Positions 1-7,040 of a DNA stretch of 51,644 bases are shown here, piece by piece (position 1 is the stretch's first letter; the number at the start of each line of letters is the position of its first letter). Made by a program: the position numbers and the translations under genes. The notes below the pieces were generated by a model, which was not told where the DNA came from, made no database searches, and saw only the letters and a list, made by a program, of their open reading frames with translations. Origin of the DNA: Vicinamibacteraceae bacterium (GTDB lineage Bacteria > Acidobacteriota > Thermoanaerobaculia > Multivoradales > Multivoraceae); NCBI GenBank assembly GCA_012270995.1, contig JAAXHG010000164.1, positions 1 through 51,644 on the forward strand, given 5' to 3'.

Positions 1-1509
1 CAGCTCGACCGCGACGTCGTGGCGCCCGACCAGATCCGGCTCGTCGTCCGCACTTTCCGAGACCGGCTCTTCAGCGACGTCTTCCCGGGCCGCGACGAGG
101 TCCCGAAGACGCTCGTCTTCGCGAAGCAGGACAGCCACGCCGACGACATCGTCAAGATCGTCAAGGAGGAGTTCGGCAAGGGCAACGAGTTCTGCCAGAA
201 GATCACGTCGAAGACGACCGGCGCCAAGCCGGAGGATCTGCTGAGCAGCTTCCGCAACTCCTGGAACCCGCGCATCGCGGTGACCGTGGACATGATCGCC
301 ACCGGTACCGACGTCAGGCCTCTCGAGTGCCTGCTCTTCATGCGCAACGTGAACTCGGCTTCGTACTTCGAGCAGATGAAGGGCCGGGGCGTGCGCGTCA
401 TCGACCGCGACGACCTGCTCAGCGTGACGCCGGACGCCGCCGCCAAGACGCACTTCGTGATCGTCGACGCGGTCGGCGTCTGCGAACGGGACAAGACGGA
501 GTCGAAGCCGCTCGAGCGCCAGCCTTCCGTCAGCACCGGGAAGCTGCTGCAGATGGCGGCGCAGGGGATGGTCCATCCCGACCTCGTTTCGAGCCTCGCG
601 TCGCGTTTGGCGCGCCTCGCTCGCAGGGTCGACGAGCAGCAGCGAGCGCGAATCGCCCGGGAAGGGCAAGGGGCGACGCTGGAGGCGCTGGCCGGCGAGC
701 TACTGGACAGCATCGACCCCGACGCGACCCGCGAGGCGGCGGTCGCCGCGCACGGGCTGCCGGACGACGCGGAACCGACCGGCGGCCAGCTCGAGCGGAT
801 GGAGCGCGAACGCATGACCGCCGCGCTCAGGCCATTCACGCGGCCGGGGCTGCGGGCCGCGATCGTCGAGATCGGCCGCAGCTTCTACCAAGTCATCGAC
901 GAAGCCACCCTCGACGAACTGCAAGGCGCCGGCTACGACGGCGCCGCGGTCGAGAAGGCGCGCTCGAGGCTGGACGATTTCAGGCGCTTCCTCGAGGGCA
1001 ACCGCGACCGAATCGAGGCGCTGCGGATTCTCTACAGCCGCCCCTGGCGGGCGGGCCTCCGGTACCGGCACGTCAAGGAGCTTCGGGACGCCATGCGGGA
1101 CCCGCCGCTCGGACTGCCCGACCCGGCCCGCGGCCTGTGGCGGCTGTACGAGACGGCGGAACCGGAGAGCGTCAGAGGGGCCGGCGGCGACGCCCTCGTC
1201 GACCTCGTGGCCCTGGTCCGGCACGCGATCAGCCCGGCCGAGCCGCTGGTCCCTTTGGCCGACCAGGTCGAGGCGCGCTACCGGGACTGGCTGGCCGAGA
1301 AGGAGAGCCGAGGCCGGACCTTCACGCCGGAGCAGCAACGATGGCTGAATGCGATCAAGGACCACATCGCCAATAGCCTGGTGATCGACCGGGACGACTT
1401 CGAGTACGCGCCGTTCAGTCAGATGGGCGGTCTCGGCGCCGTGTACGGGGCCTTCGGGGAGGAGCTCGACGCGGTGCTGGCTGAGTTGAATGAGAGGTTG
1501 GCGGCGTGA
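1..1509 (+). CDS. hsdR: Type I restriction endonuclease subunit R, C-terminal part (5' cut by window)
   Basis: This is the motor/nuclease subunit of a type I restriction-modification complex, and only its C-terminal ~500 residues are in the window. The frame is open from base 1, so the GTG at 19 is not the real start. What is visible is the second RecA-like lobe of the helicase: TLVFAKQDSHADDIV (motif IV region), then a VTVDMIATGTDV motif V and a QMKGRGVRVI motif VI. A helical EcoEI-R-type C-terminal domain follows, with the QMGGLGAVYGAFGEEL ending typical of HsdR. The nuclease and Walker A regions lie upstream of the window. It overlaps hsdS by four bases (GTGA), so the two are translationally coupled. 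Confidence 0.93.
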   Translation, partial: QLDRDVVAPDQIRLVVRTFRDRLFSDVFPGRDEVPKTLVFAKQDSHADDIVKIVKEEFGKGNEFCQKITSKTTGAKPEDLLSSFRNSWNPRIAVTVDMIATGTDVRPLECLLFMRNVNSASYFEQMKGRGVRVIDRDDLLSVTPDAAAKTHFVIVDAVGVCERDKTESKPLERQPSVSTGKLLQMAAQGMVHPDLVSSLASRLARLARRVDEQQRARIAREGQGATLEALAGELLDSIDPDATREAAVAAHGLPDDAEPTGGQLERMERERMTAALRPFTRPGLRAAIVEIGRSFYQVIDEATLDELQGAGYDGAAVEKARSRLDDFRRFLEGNRDRIEALRILYSRPWRAGLRYRHVKELRDAMRDPPLGLPDPARGLWRLYETAEPESVRGAGGDALVDLVALVRHAISPAEPLVPLADQVEARYRDWLAEKESRGRTFTPEQQRWLNAIKDHIANSLVIDRDDFEYAPFSQMGGLGAVYGAFGEELDAVLAELNERLAA

Positions 1510-3107
1510 GGGAACTCCCGGAGGGTTGGGTCTTGACAACCCTCGGTGAGAGCTTTCGATGGGCGAGCGGCGGGACTCCCCGGAAATCGGTACCCGAGTA
1601 CTACGGCGGGGGAATTCCCTGGGCGGTCATCGGCGATCTGAACGATGGTCTAGTTGAGGTTACCCACTCGTCTATCTCCGAAGAGGGGCTGGCGAACAGC
1701 TCGGCGAAGTGGGTCGCTCCCGGCGCGGTCCTGCTGGCCATGTACGGGTCGATCGGGAAACTCGGAATCTCCGCGACTCGGCTGACAACCAACCAAGCGA
1801 TTGCGTACACGCAACCAGATCCAGTTCTATCCGGCTACTTGTTCTGGTACTTGCGCCACATTCGAAGTGACTTGTCCGGACGCGGAAAGGGTGGCACGCA
1901 GCGGAACATCAGCCAGACAGTGATCAAGGCTGTGCCGTTCCCTCTAGCACCTCTCGCCGAACAACACCGCATGGTCGCCAGAATCGAAGTGCTCTTTTCG
2001 GAGTTGGATGACGGCGTGACTGCCCTCAACCGCGCCGAGACCACCTTGGAACGCTATCGGGAATCCGTCCTCAAGGCTGCGGTCGAAGGCCGGTTGACTG
2101 AACGCTGGCGCAGCGACAATCCACCGGAAGAAACGGGCGAGGAACTTCTCCGGCGAGTCCTGGGCGAGCGCCGCAAGCGGTGGGAGGAGGAGCAGCTCGC
2201 CGCGTTTGCCGCCAAAGGCCGAAAGCCGCCGCGGAACTGGAAGTCGAGGTACAAGGAGCCGCTCGCACCGGACACGAGCGACCTACCCGCGTTGCCGGAG
2301 GGGTGGTGCTGGGCGACGGTGGATCAGGCGGCGCAGGTGATTGGCGGCCTCACGAAGAACCAAGCCCGCGCCGGGTTGCCCACCAGCTACCCCTATCTCC
2401 GCGTCGCGAACGTCTACGCGGATGAGCTGAGACTGGACGACGTGAAGACCATCGGCGTCGCGGAGTCGGAACTCGAACGCGTCCTCCTCCGCGCGGGCGA
2501 CCTTCTGGTCGTCGAGGGCAACGGAAGTTCCGGCCAGATTGGCCGCGTCGCGGAGTGGAATGGCGAACTGACCGCCTGCTGCCATCAGAACCACTTGATC
2601 AAGGTGCGCTGCGACCGCGGTCGCACCTGTCTCCCGCGCTGGTTGCTGCTGTGGCTCCTGTCGCCGCTCGGCCGTCGGACGGTCCTGGACAAGGCCAGTT
2701 CGACGTCGGGGCTGTACACCCTCAGTCTCTCGAAGGCCCGAGCGCTGCCATTTCCTCTGGCGCCCTTTCGAGAGCAGGTCGAGGCCGTGAGACGGGCCGA
2801 CTCTCTGCGGGAAGCCGGGAGACATGCCCGGGGAAGGGTGAAAGCGGGAATCGATGTTCAGTCCGCCGCACTCCGCCAGTCCATTCTCAAGCGCGCCTTC
2901 GAGGGCCGCCTCGTCCCCCAGGACCCGGACGACGAGTCCGCCGGAGTCCTCCTGAACCGCATCCGCGCCGCGCGGGAAGCGGAAATCACGCCGGCCGCTG
3001 CGCGTCGGCGACTTCGCCAAAGCACTGTCGGCAGGTCTGGCGGAACCGTGGTCAGTGAGAAGCCACCCGGTCACTCGCACCGCTTTCAGAAGAGTCCGAT
3101 GGACTGA
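1506..3107 (+). CDS. hsdS: Type I restriction-modification specificity subunit S
   Basis: This subunit reads the DNA target for the HsdM/HsdR complex. The protein is 533 aa with the usual two target-recognition domains. TRD1 opens with RELPEGWVLTTLGE and ends in the conserved PLAEQHRMVARIEVLFSELD spacer helix (about residues 155-175). TRD2 opens with LPALPEGWCWATVDQAA (about 260) and ends in a second conserved helix followed by SILKRAFEGRLVPQDP. The GTG start overlaps the hsdR stop. The last ~35 residues are low-complexity Arg/Ser-rich and may be read-through beyond the family's usual end. Target sequence cannot be predicted from here. Confidence 0.93.
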   Translation: MRELPEGWVLTTLGESFRWASGGTPRKSVPEYYGGGIPWAVIGDLNDGLVEVTHSSISEEGLANSSAKWVAPGAVLLAMYGSIGKLGISATRLTTNQAIAYTQPDPVLSGYLFWYLRHIRSDLSGRGKGGTQRNISQTVIKAVPFPLAPLAEQHRMVARIEVLFSELDDGVTALNRAETTLERYRESVLKAAVEGRLTERWRSDNPPEETGEELLRRVLGERRKRWEEEQLAAFAAKGRKPPRNWKSRYKEPLAPDTSDLPALPEGWCWATVDQAAQVIGGLTKNQARAGLPTSYPYLRVANVYADELRLDDVKTIGVAESELERVLLRAGDLLVVEGNGSSGQIGRVAEWNGELTACCHQNHLIKVRCDRGRTCLPRWLLLWLLSPLGRRTVLDKASSTSGLYTLSLSKARALPFPLAPFREQVEAVRRADSLREAGRHARGRVKAGIDVQSAALRQSILKRAFEGRLVPQDPDDESAGVLLNRIRAAREAEITPAAARRRLRQSTVGRSGGTVVSEKPPGHSHRFQKSPMD

Positions 3108-3120
3108 CGGGCGTTTGCGA

Positions 3121-3462
3121 ATGGAGTTCGTGTTCTCCTTGTTTGGAGCCATCGCCGCTGTTGCCGCAGTCGCTGGAGTAGCGATTTCGTGGCGTGCTCG
3201 GCGGGCCGAAGCCCGTCGGGTCGAGCGCGGTCTACGGCGGCGACTGTACGAAGAACTGGGCGAATTGCATGAGCCTCTTCTTCGTCACCGGGCACGGGAC
3301 GCTGGTCTCTCGGACAGCGAGGTTGAGACGATCGTCCGCTACGTCTCCGACTGCAGAGGTGTAGCTGCTCTCACTCGTGCCGTCGCCTGCGGCATGACCG
3401 CCGAAGAGTTGGCCCGATGCGAGGAACTGGAGAGCAAGGCGGAGCGCATCCTCCTTGGCTGA
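3121..3462 (+). CDS. Small membrane-anchored protein of unknown function
   Basis: A 113-aa protein with one N-terminal hydrophobic segment (EFVFSLFGAIAAVAAVAGVA, residues 2-21), followed by an Arg-rich stretch and a soluble helical domain (LRRRLYEELGELHEPLLRHR onward). The ATG at 3121 is preferred over an in-frame start at 3055 because it begins exactly at the membrane segment and does not overlap hsdS. It lies 13 bp after hsdS, inside the restriction operon. No family is recognised. A cytoplasm-facing, membrane-tethered accessory is the topology suggested by positive residues after the helix. Confidence 0.55.
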   Translation: MEFVFSLFGAIAAVAAVAGVAISWRARRAEARRVERGLRRRLYEELGELHEPLLRHRARDAGLSDSEVETIVRYVSDCRGVAALTRAVACGMTAEELARCEELESKAERILLG

Positions 3463-3524
3463 TCAGTCAGACGGGAGAGCAGAAAGGAGACGGATCGCTG
3501 GTACGAAGAGGCGAGAGGCTGTTC

Positions 3525-4241
3525 ATGACGGACCGCGAGAAGCTGGGCAACAGTCTGGTCGAGAGCGACCTCCTTCCTCTGCTGAAGCAGCGGGGCATCG
3601 ACCTGCAATCGACCGCGCGGCAAATGAGGGGCCGGCTGGGCGGAAGGCCCTACGAAATCGAGGTCGTGGCCGGGAACGCGTCGGAGGTGGTCTTCGTCGA
3701 GGTCAGGACGAGGCTCAGATCGAGCGACATCAGACGATTCCCGTACAAGGTGTCCCGTCTCTCCGAGTCGTCCGGGGTGTGCCGGGGACGGTGCCTCTAC
3801 GGCGCCGTGGCCTGCTATCGGAGCACCAGGAGCGTGAGAGGGCAGGCGGAACGTCGGGGCCTGTTCGTCATTCGTGCGAACGGCGACTGCGCCCGCATCG
3901 TCAACGGACCGGACTTCGAACCCCGAGTCTTCTCCTGGCCGTCTCCGCCGCGACGAACTTCCGCTTGCGCCGGCGGCCGTAGTGGCACAGAATCGACACA
4001 CGCCTCGCCGAAACCGGCGGTGGGACTCTCCCGAAACGCGCGCGTTGTGAGGGCAAAGACGGAGCAGCGACATGATCAGAGAAACGACCTACACCGGCGC
4101 GCGGCGGAATCTCGCCTCGCTGATGGACCAAGTGACGGACACGCGGGAACCCGTCTACATTCGGCGCCGCGGCAAGGAGGACGTCGCTCTCATCGCGGCG
4201 AGAGAATTAGGGTCGCGGGCGGAGACGGAGCGGCTGCTTAG
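3525..4241 (+). CDS. PD-(D/E)XK-like (DUF3782-type) protein, possible 3' read-through
   Basis: Starts at the ATG behind GAGAGG. Residues 1-135 look like the small nuclease-fold proteins that often sit beside restriction and toxin genes: a helical head (LVESDLLPLLKQRGIDLQ), then beta strands YEIEVVAG and EVVFVEVRTRL, and SDIRRF. The core would be E46...E59-x-R61, a conservative variant of the D...E-x-K triad, so catalysis is uncertain. Recognisable sequence stops near RIVNGPDFEPRVF (about base 3930). The remaining ~100 residues are Arg/Pro-rich and run 170 bp into the antitoxin gene. The natural stop was probably lost by a small frameshift or substitution; another frame closes at 3982. Confidence 0.5.
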   Translation: MTDREKLGNSLVESDLLPLLKQRGIDLQSTARQMRGRLGGRPYEIEVVAGNASEVVFVEVRTRLRSSDIRRFPYKVSRLSESSGVCRGRCLYGAVACYRSTRSVRGQAERRGLFVIRANGDCARIVNGPDFEPRVFSWPSPPRRTSACAGGRSGTESTHASPKPAVGLSRNARVVRAKTEQRHDQRNDLHRRAAESRLADGPSDGHAGTRLHSAPRQGGRRSHRGERIRVAGGDGAAA

Positions 4242-4356
4242 CTCGCCGAAGAACGCCGAGAGGCTTCGGCAGGCCGAAGAGGAGATACGCGCTGGGAAGG
4301 GTGTCGTCATGACGGTCGAGGAGCTTCGCGAGCGGTTCGGACTCACGGAAGAGTGA
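4072..4356 (+). CDS. Antitoxin, Phd/YefM family
   Basis: A 94-aa antitoxin of a type II toxin-antitoxin pair. The N-terminal DNA-binding fold is clear (TTYTGARRNLASLMDQV, then REPVYIRRRGKEDVALI), matching the YefM pattern of ARxNLxxLxDxV and VxIxRRGxxxVxLIS. The acidic C-terminal helices (AERLRQAEEEIRAGKG and VEELRERFGL) would wrap the toxin. It has a GGAG Shine-Dalgarno eight bases before the ATG. The stop overlaps the toxin's GTG by four bases. By family precedent the complex would repress its own promoter; the region upstream is taken up by the preceding nuclease-like frame. Confidence 0.88.
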   Translation: MIRETTYTGARRNLASLMDQVTDTREPVYIRRRGKEDVALIAARELGSRAETERLLSSPKNAERLRQAEEEIRAGKGVVMTVEELRERFGLTEE

Positions 4357-4625
4357 CGGAAGCGCGGCCTCGAGAGGCCGTCTTCTCCTCCGTGTTCCTC
4401 CGCGACCTGACCTTCTGGACCAGGACCGACCGCCGTCAGACACTGCGAGTCCTGAAGCTCGTCGACGCGGTCTGTCGGGACCCGTTCGCTGGCATCGGGA
4501 AGCCCGAGGCTCTCCACGGCGACCATGCGGGCCGCTGGTCGCGACGGATCAACAAGGAACACCGCCTCGTCTATCGGGTGAGCGCCGACCAGGTGCATTT
4601 CCTGGCGGCGCGTCACCACTACTGA
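4353..4625 (+). CDS. Toxin, YoeB/Txe family ribosome-dependent mRNA interferase
   Basis: A 90-aa RelE-superfamily toxin. It carries the family signature: a helical hairpin (DLTFWTRTDRRQTLRVLKLV), the GKPEALHGDHAGRWSRRI loop, NKEHRLVYRV, and the C-terminal ARHHY, whose last His/Tyr pair corresponds to YoeB's catalytic residues. It starts with GTG inside the antitoxin stop (GTGA), giving the standard antitoxin-first coupling. It is embedded between hsdS and hsdM, so loss of this operon segment would release the toxin and kill or arrest the cell. That addiction role is inference from position. Confidence 0.88.
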   Translation: MTEARPREAVFSSVFLRDLTFWTRTDRRQTLRVLKLVDAVCRDPFAGIGKPEALHGDHAGRWSRRINKEHRLVYRVSADQVHFLAARHHY

Positions 4626-4662
4626 GCTACTGAGCCGACCGGCCCGACCTCGCTTCCGTCCC

Positions 4663-6157
4663 ATGTCCGACAACCACACCCAGCGCATCGTCAACAAGGC
4701 GTGGAGCTTCGCGCACGTGCTCCGTGACGACGGCCTGTCGTACATGGAGTACACCGAGCAGATTACCTTCCTGCTCTTCCTCAAGATGGCGCACGAGCGA
4801 ACGCTGCCGCCCTGGAACCAGTCTTCGATGGTCCCGGATGGGCTGGATTGGCCGAGTCTGCTGGCGGAAGACGGTGCCGACCTCGAGTCGCACTATCGCC
4901 ACATCCTGACCGAGCTCTCTCGCGAAGACGGCATGCTTGGGGAGATCTTCCGGCGGGCCCGGCAGCAGATTCAGAATCCCGCGATCCTCAAGCGGCTCAT
5001 CGTCGATCTGATCGATCGCGAAGACTGGAGTTCATTTGCGGCGGACGTGAAGGGGGACATCTACGAGGGCCTGCTCGCCAAGTCCGCCCAAGAGTCGCCC
5101 AAGGGCGCCGGACAGTACTTCACTCCGCGGTCTGTAATCCGGGCGATCGTCGACGTCATGCGGCCTGGCCCGGACGACACGGTGTGCGATCCTGCCTGCG
5201 GCACCGGGGGCTTCCTGCTCGCAGCCCACGAGCACGTCTTGCGGGAGCACGGCAGCACGCTGGACCCGGACCAGAAGCGTCATCTTCGCGGGAGCTTCGT
5301 CCAGGGGGATGGACATTGTCCCCGCGACCGCCCGGCTCTGCATCATGAATCTGTACCTGCACGGGATTGAGGCGGACCCGTGCCCCGTCCGGTCCGGCGT
5401 GGACAGCTTGGCGAGCGATCCCGGCGATCGGTTCTCGATGGTGCTGACCAATCCACCCTTCGGCAAGAAGAGCACGGTACGCATCGTCAACGAGGAAGGT
5501 GAGTTGGAGACGGAGTCCGACGCCTACGAGCGTCAGGACTTCTGGACCAGCACGAAGAACAAGCAACTCAACTTCCTCCAGCACGTTAAGACGCTGCTCA
5601 CGATCACTGGTTCGTGCGCGATCGTGGTGCCCGACAACGTGCTCTTCGAGGGCGATGCGGGCGAAACGGTGCGCCGCAATCTGCTCCAGCAGTTCGATGT
5701 CCACACGCTCCTCCGGCTGCCTACGGGCATCTTCTACAAGCCGGGCGTCAGAGCAAACGTCCTTTTCTTCGACGCGAAGCCGGCGCGCGAGAAGGCGTGG
5801 ACCGAGCGTCTCTGGGTCTACGACCTCCGCACCAACAAGCACTTCACGCTCAAGATGAAGCCGCTTCGGCGTTCCGACCTGGGAGAGTTCGTCGGGTGCT
5901 ACCGCCCGGGCGAGCGCCACGCGCGGCAGCCGACCTGGAGCGAGGACAACCCCGACGGGAGATGGCGGGCATACGACTACGAGGAGTTGGTCGAGCGGGA
6001 CAAGCTGAACCTGGACCTGTTCTGGCTGAGGGACCGCTCGCTGGAGGACAGCGAGAACCTCCCCGAGCCGGAGGTGCTCGCGGCCGAGATCGCCGAGGAC
6101 CTGCGATCGGCCCTGGAGGCGTTCGAGGAGATCGCCGAAGAGCTTGCTCGCGACTGA
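4663..6157 (+). pseudogene. hsdM: Type I DNA methyltransferase subunit M, split by a +1 frameshift
   Basis: The N-terminal frame (4663-5370) has the HsdM N-terminal helical domain, then KGAGQYFTPRSVI and the SAM-binding motif DPACGTGGFLLAAHEH. The C-terminal frame (from 5309) gives MDIVPATARLCIMNLYLHGI, then the catalytic TNPPFGKK motif IV and the rest of the family to 6157. The join is a GGGGG run at 5304-5308: with four Gs the reading is Q-G-M-D-I-V-P and one continuous ~497-aa HsdM results. Without correction, motif I and motif IV are on separate polypeptides. The gene lies downstream of hsdR and hsdS, an unusual order (R-S-...-M). A sequencing or assembly error is possible. Confidence 0.88.
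5304..5308 (+). other. Five-G run carrying the hsdM frameshift
   Basis: Frame 1 reads CAG GGG GAT GGA while the conserved HsdM sequence resumes one base later as ATG GAC ATT GTC. Removal of one G restores the family motif exactly, so the indel is located to this homopolymer. A five-base run is short for slipped-strand phase variation but is a common place for consensus errors. Confidence 0.8.
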
Positions 6158-6180
6158 GGATTCGCTGGGGCAGGTGGAGA

Positions 6181-6594
6181 TCAGGAGGTCGGCATGGCGA
6201 ACGGGTCGAGCGTTTCGACGCCGAACGGCTCGAAGTCGCGGACGTTGCGCGTGACGACCGTCAGCCCGTGAATCCGGGCGACCGCGGCGATCATCGCATC
6301 CTGGGACAAGGCGATGGACTGACGGTGCATCAGCTTGCCCCACTCCCGGAACACGACGCCGTCCAGGGCCAGAATCGGGTATGCCGCCATGACCTGTTCG
6401 AGCCACTCCTCCAGCATGAGGGCCTTCGCGGGGTCCTGTTTCCGCGTCTTTTCGATTCCTCCCTGGATCTCGCCGACCGTCACCGCACACAGATGGAGTC
6501 GTGCCTCCGGGACGTTCCGGAACCAGTCCAGAACCGCGGGATGCGGCCGGTTGCGTCGCAACTCCGAGACGACGTTCGTGTCGAGCAGGTACAT
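6181..6594 (-). CDS. vapC: Toxin, VapC family PIN-domain ribonuclease
   Basis: A 137-aa PIN-domain endoribonuclease. It shows YLLDTNVVSELRR (first acidic residue D5), AVTVGEIQGGI (E42), ALSQDAMIAAVA (D99) and VVTRNVRDF (N117/D120), which build the metal-binding pocket of the VapC fold. It follows its antitoxin by three bases on the minus strand and converges on the hsdM end 23 bp away. Its substrate RNA cannot be told from the sequence; known VapCs cut tRNA or rRNA. Confidence 0.92.
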   Translation of the reverse strand: MYLLDTNVVSELRRNRPHPAVLDWFRNVPEARLHLCAVTVGEIQGGIEKTRKQDPAKALMLEEWLEQVMAAYPILALDGVVFREWGKLMHRQSIALSQDAMIAAVARIHGLTVVTRNVRDFEPFGVETLDPFAMPTS

Positions 6595-6597
6595 CGC

Positions 6598-6858
6598 CTA
6601 CTCGAACCGAGGCGCTTCGCGATAGCGGAACTGGCGACGCGGCAAGGCCAGTTCCTCCGTCCTCGGCTCGCGCGCCAGGAGCAGGGCCTTGAGACCGGGC
6701 TTCGACGATCTCGACAGCCTGCGCCACTGTTCGATCGGCACCAGCACGGCGGTCGGCACGCCGCGCTTCGTGACGATCTGCGGTCCCTCGGCGACGCTCG
6801 TCTCCAGGAACTCGCTGAATCGCGCCTTCGCATCCTGCACTTGCCACACGTTGTCCAT
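6598..6858 (-). CDS. Antitoxin, Phd/YefM family, partner of VapC
   Basis: An 86-aa antitoxin. The N-terminus VWQVQDAKARFSEFLETS plus QIVTKRGVPTAVLVPIEQW is the Phd/YefM DNA-binding fold. The C-terminal tail (LKALLLAREPRTEELALPRR) would occupy the toxin. The ATG has a good GAAAGGA ribosome site nine bases upstream, and repeated GACTAG boxes just beyond it look like the operator. A Phd-type antitoxin paired with a PIN toxin is a common combination. Confidence 0.87.
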   Translation of the reverse strand: MDNVWQVQDAKARFSEFLETSVAEGPQIVTKRGVPTAVLVPIEQWRRLSRSSKPGLKALLLAREPRTEELALPRRQFRYREAPRFE

Positions 6859-6878
6859 CGGCTCGTCCTTTCAGAACT

Positions 6879-6898
6879 GACTAGGCGCCAGACTAGTC
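6879..6898. promoter_or_regulatory. Candidate operator of the Phd/VapC pair
   Basis: GACTAG occurs at 6879-6884 and again in the perfect 8-bp palindrome GACTAGTC at 6891-6898, separated by the palindrome GGCGCC (6884-6889). The cluster sits 20-40 bp upstream of the antitoxin ATG on the minus strand, where Phd/YefM autorepressors usually bind. The binding role is inferred. Confidence 0.4.
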
Positions 6899-6904
6899 TG
6901 GGGC

Positions 6905-7040
6905 GTGTCCACGGTCAAGCTTCTGGACCTCGGGGTTTCCCAGGACCAGATCGACGCCTTCGTGGCCATCTATCCGATGAATGCTCGGCACGTGCAGCCC
7001 GTGAAGGAGCGCGGCATCCGGAGCGATTCCTTCTCGTTGC
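6905..7040 (+). other. Unassigned 136-bp stretch between islands
   Basis: A + strand frame beginning GTG at 6905 reads STVKLLDLGVSQDQIDAF and onward plausibly for about 45 codons, then runs into the antisense of the CRTAC1 gene. It may be a gene fragment left at the edge of the restriction island or chance coding in GC-rich DNA. No family is recognised. Confidence 0.2.
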
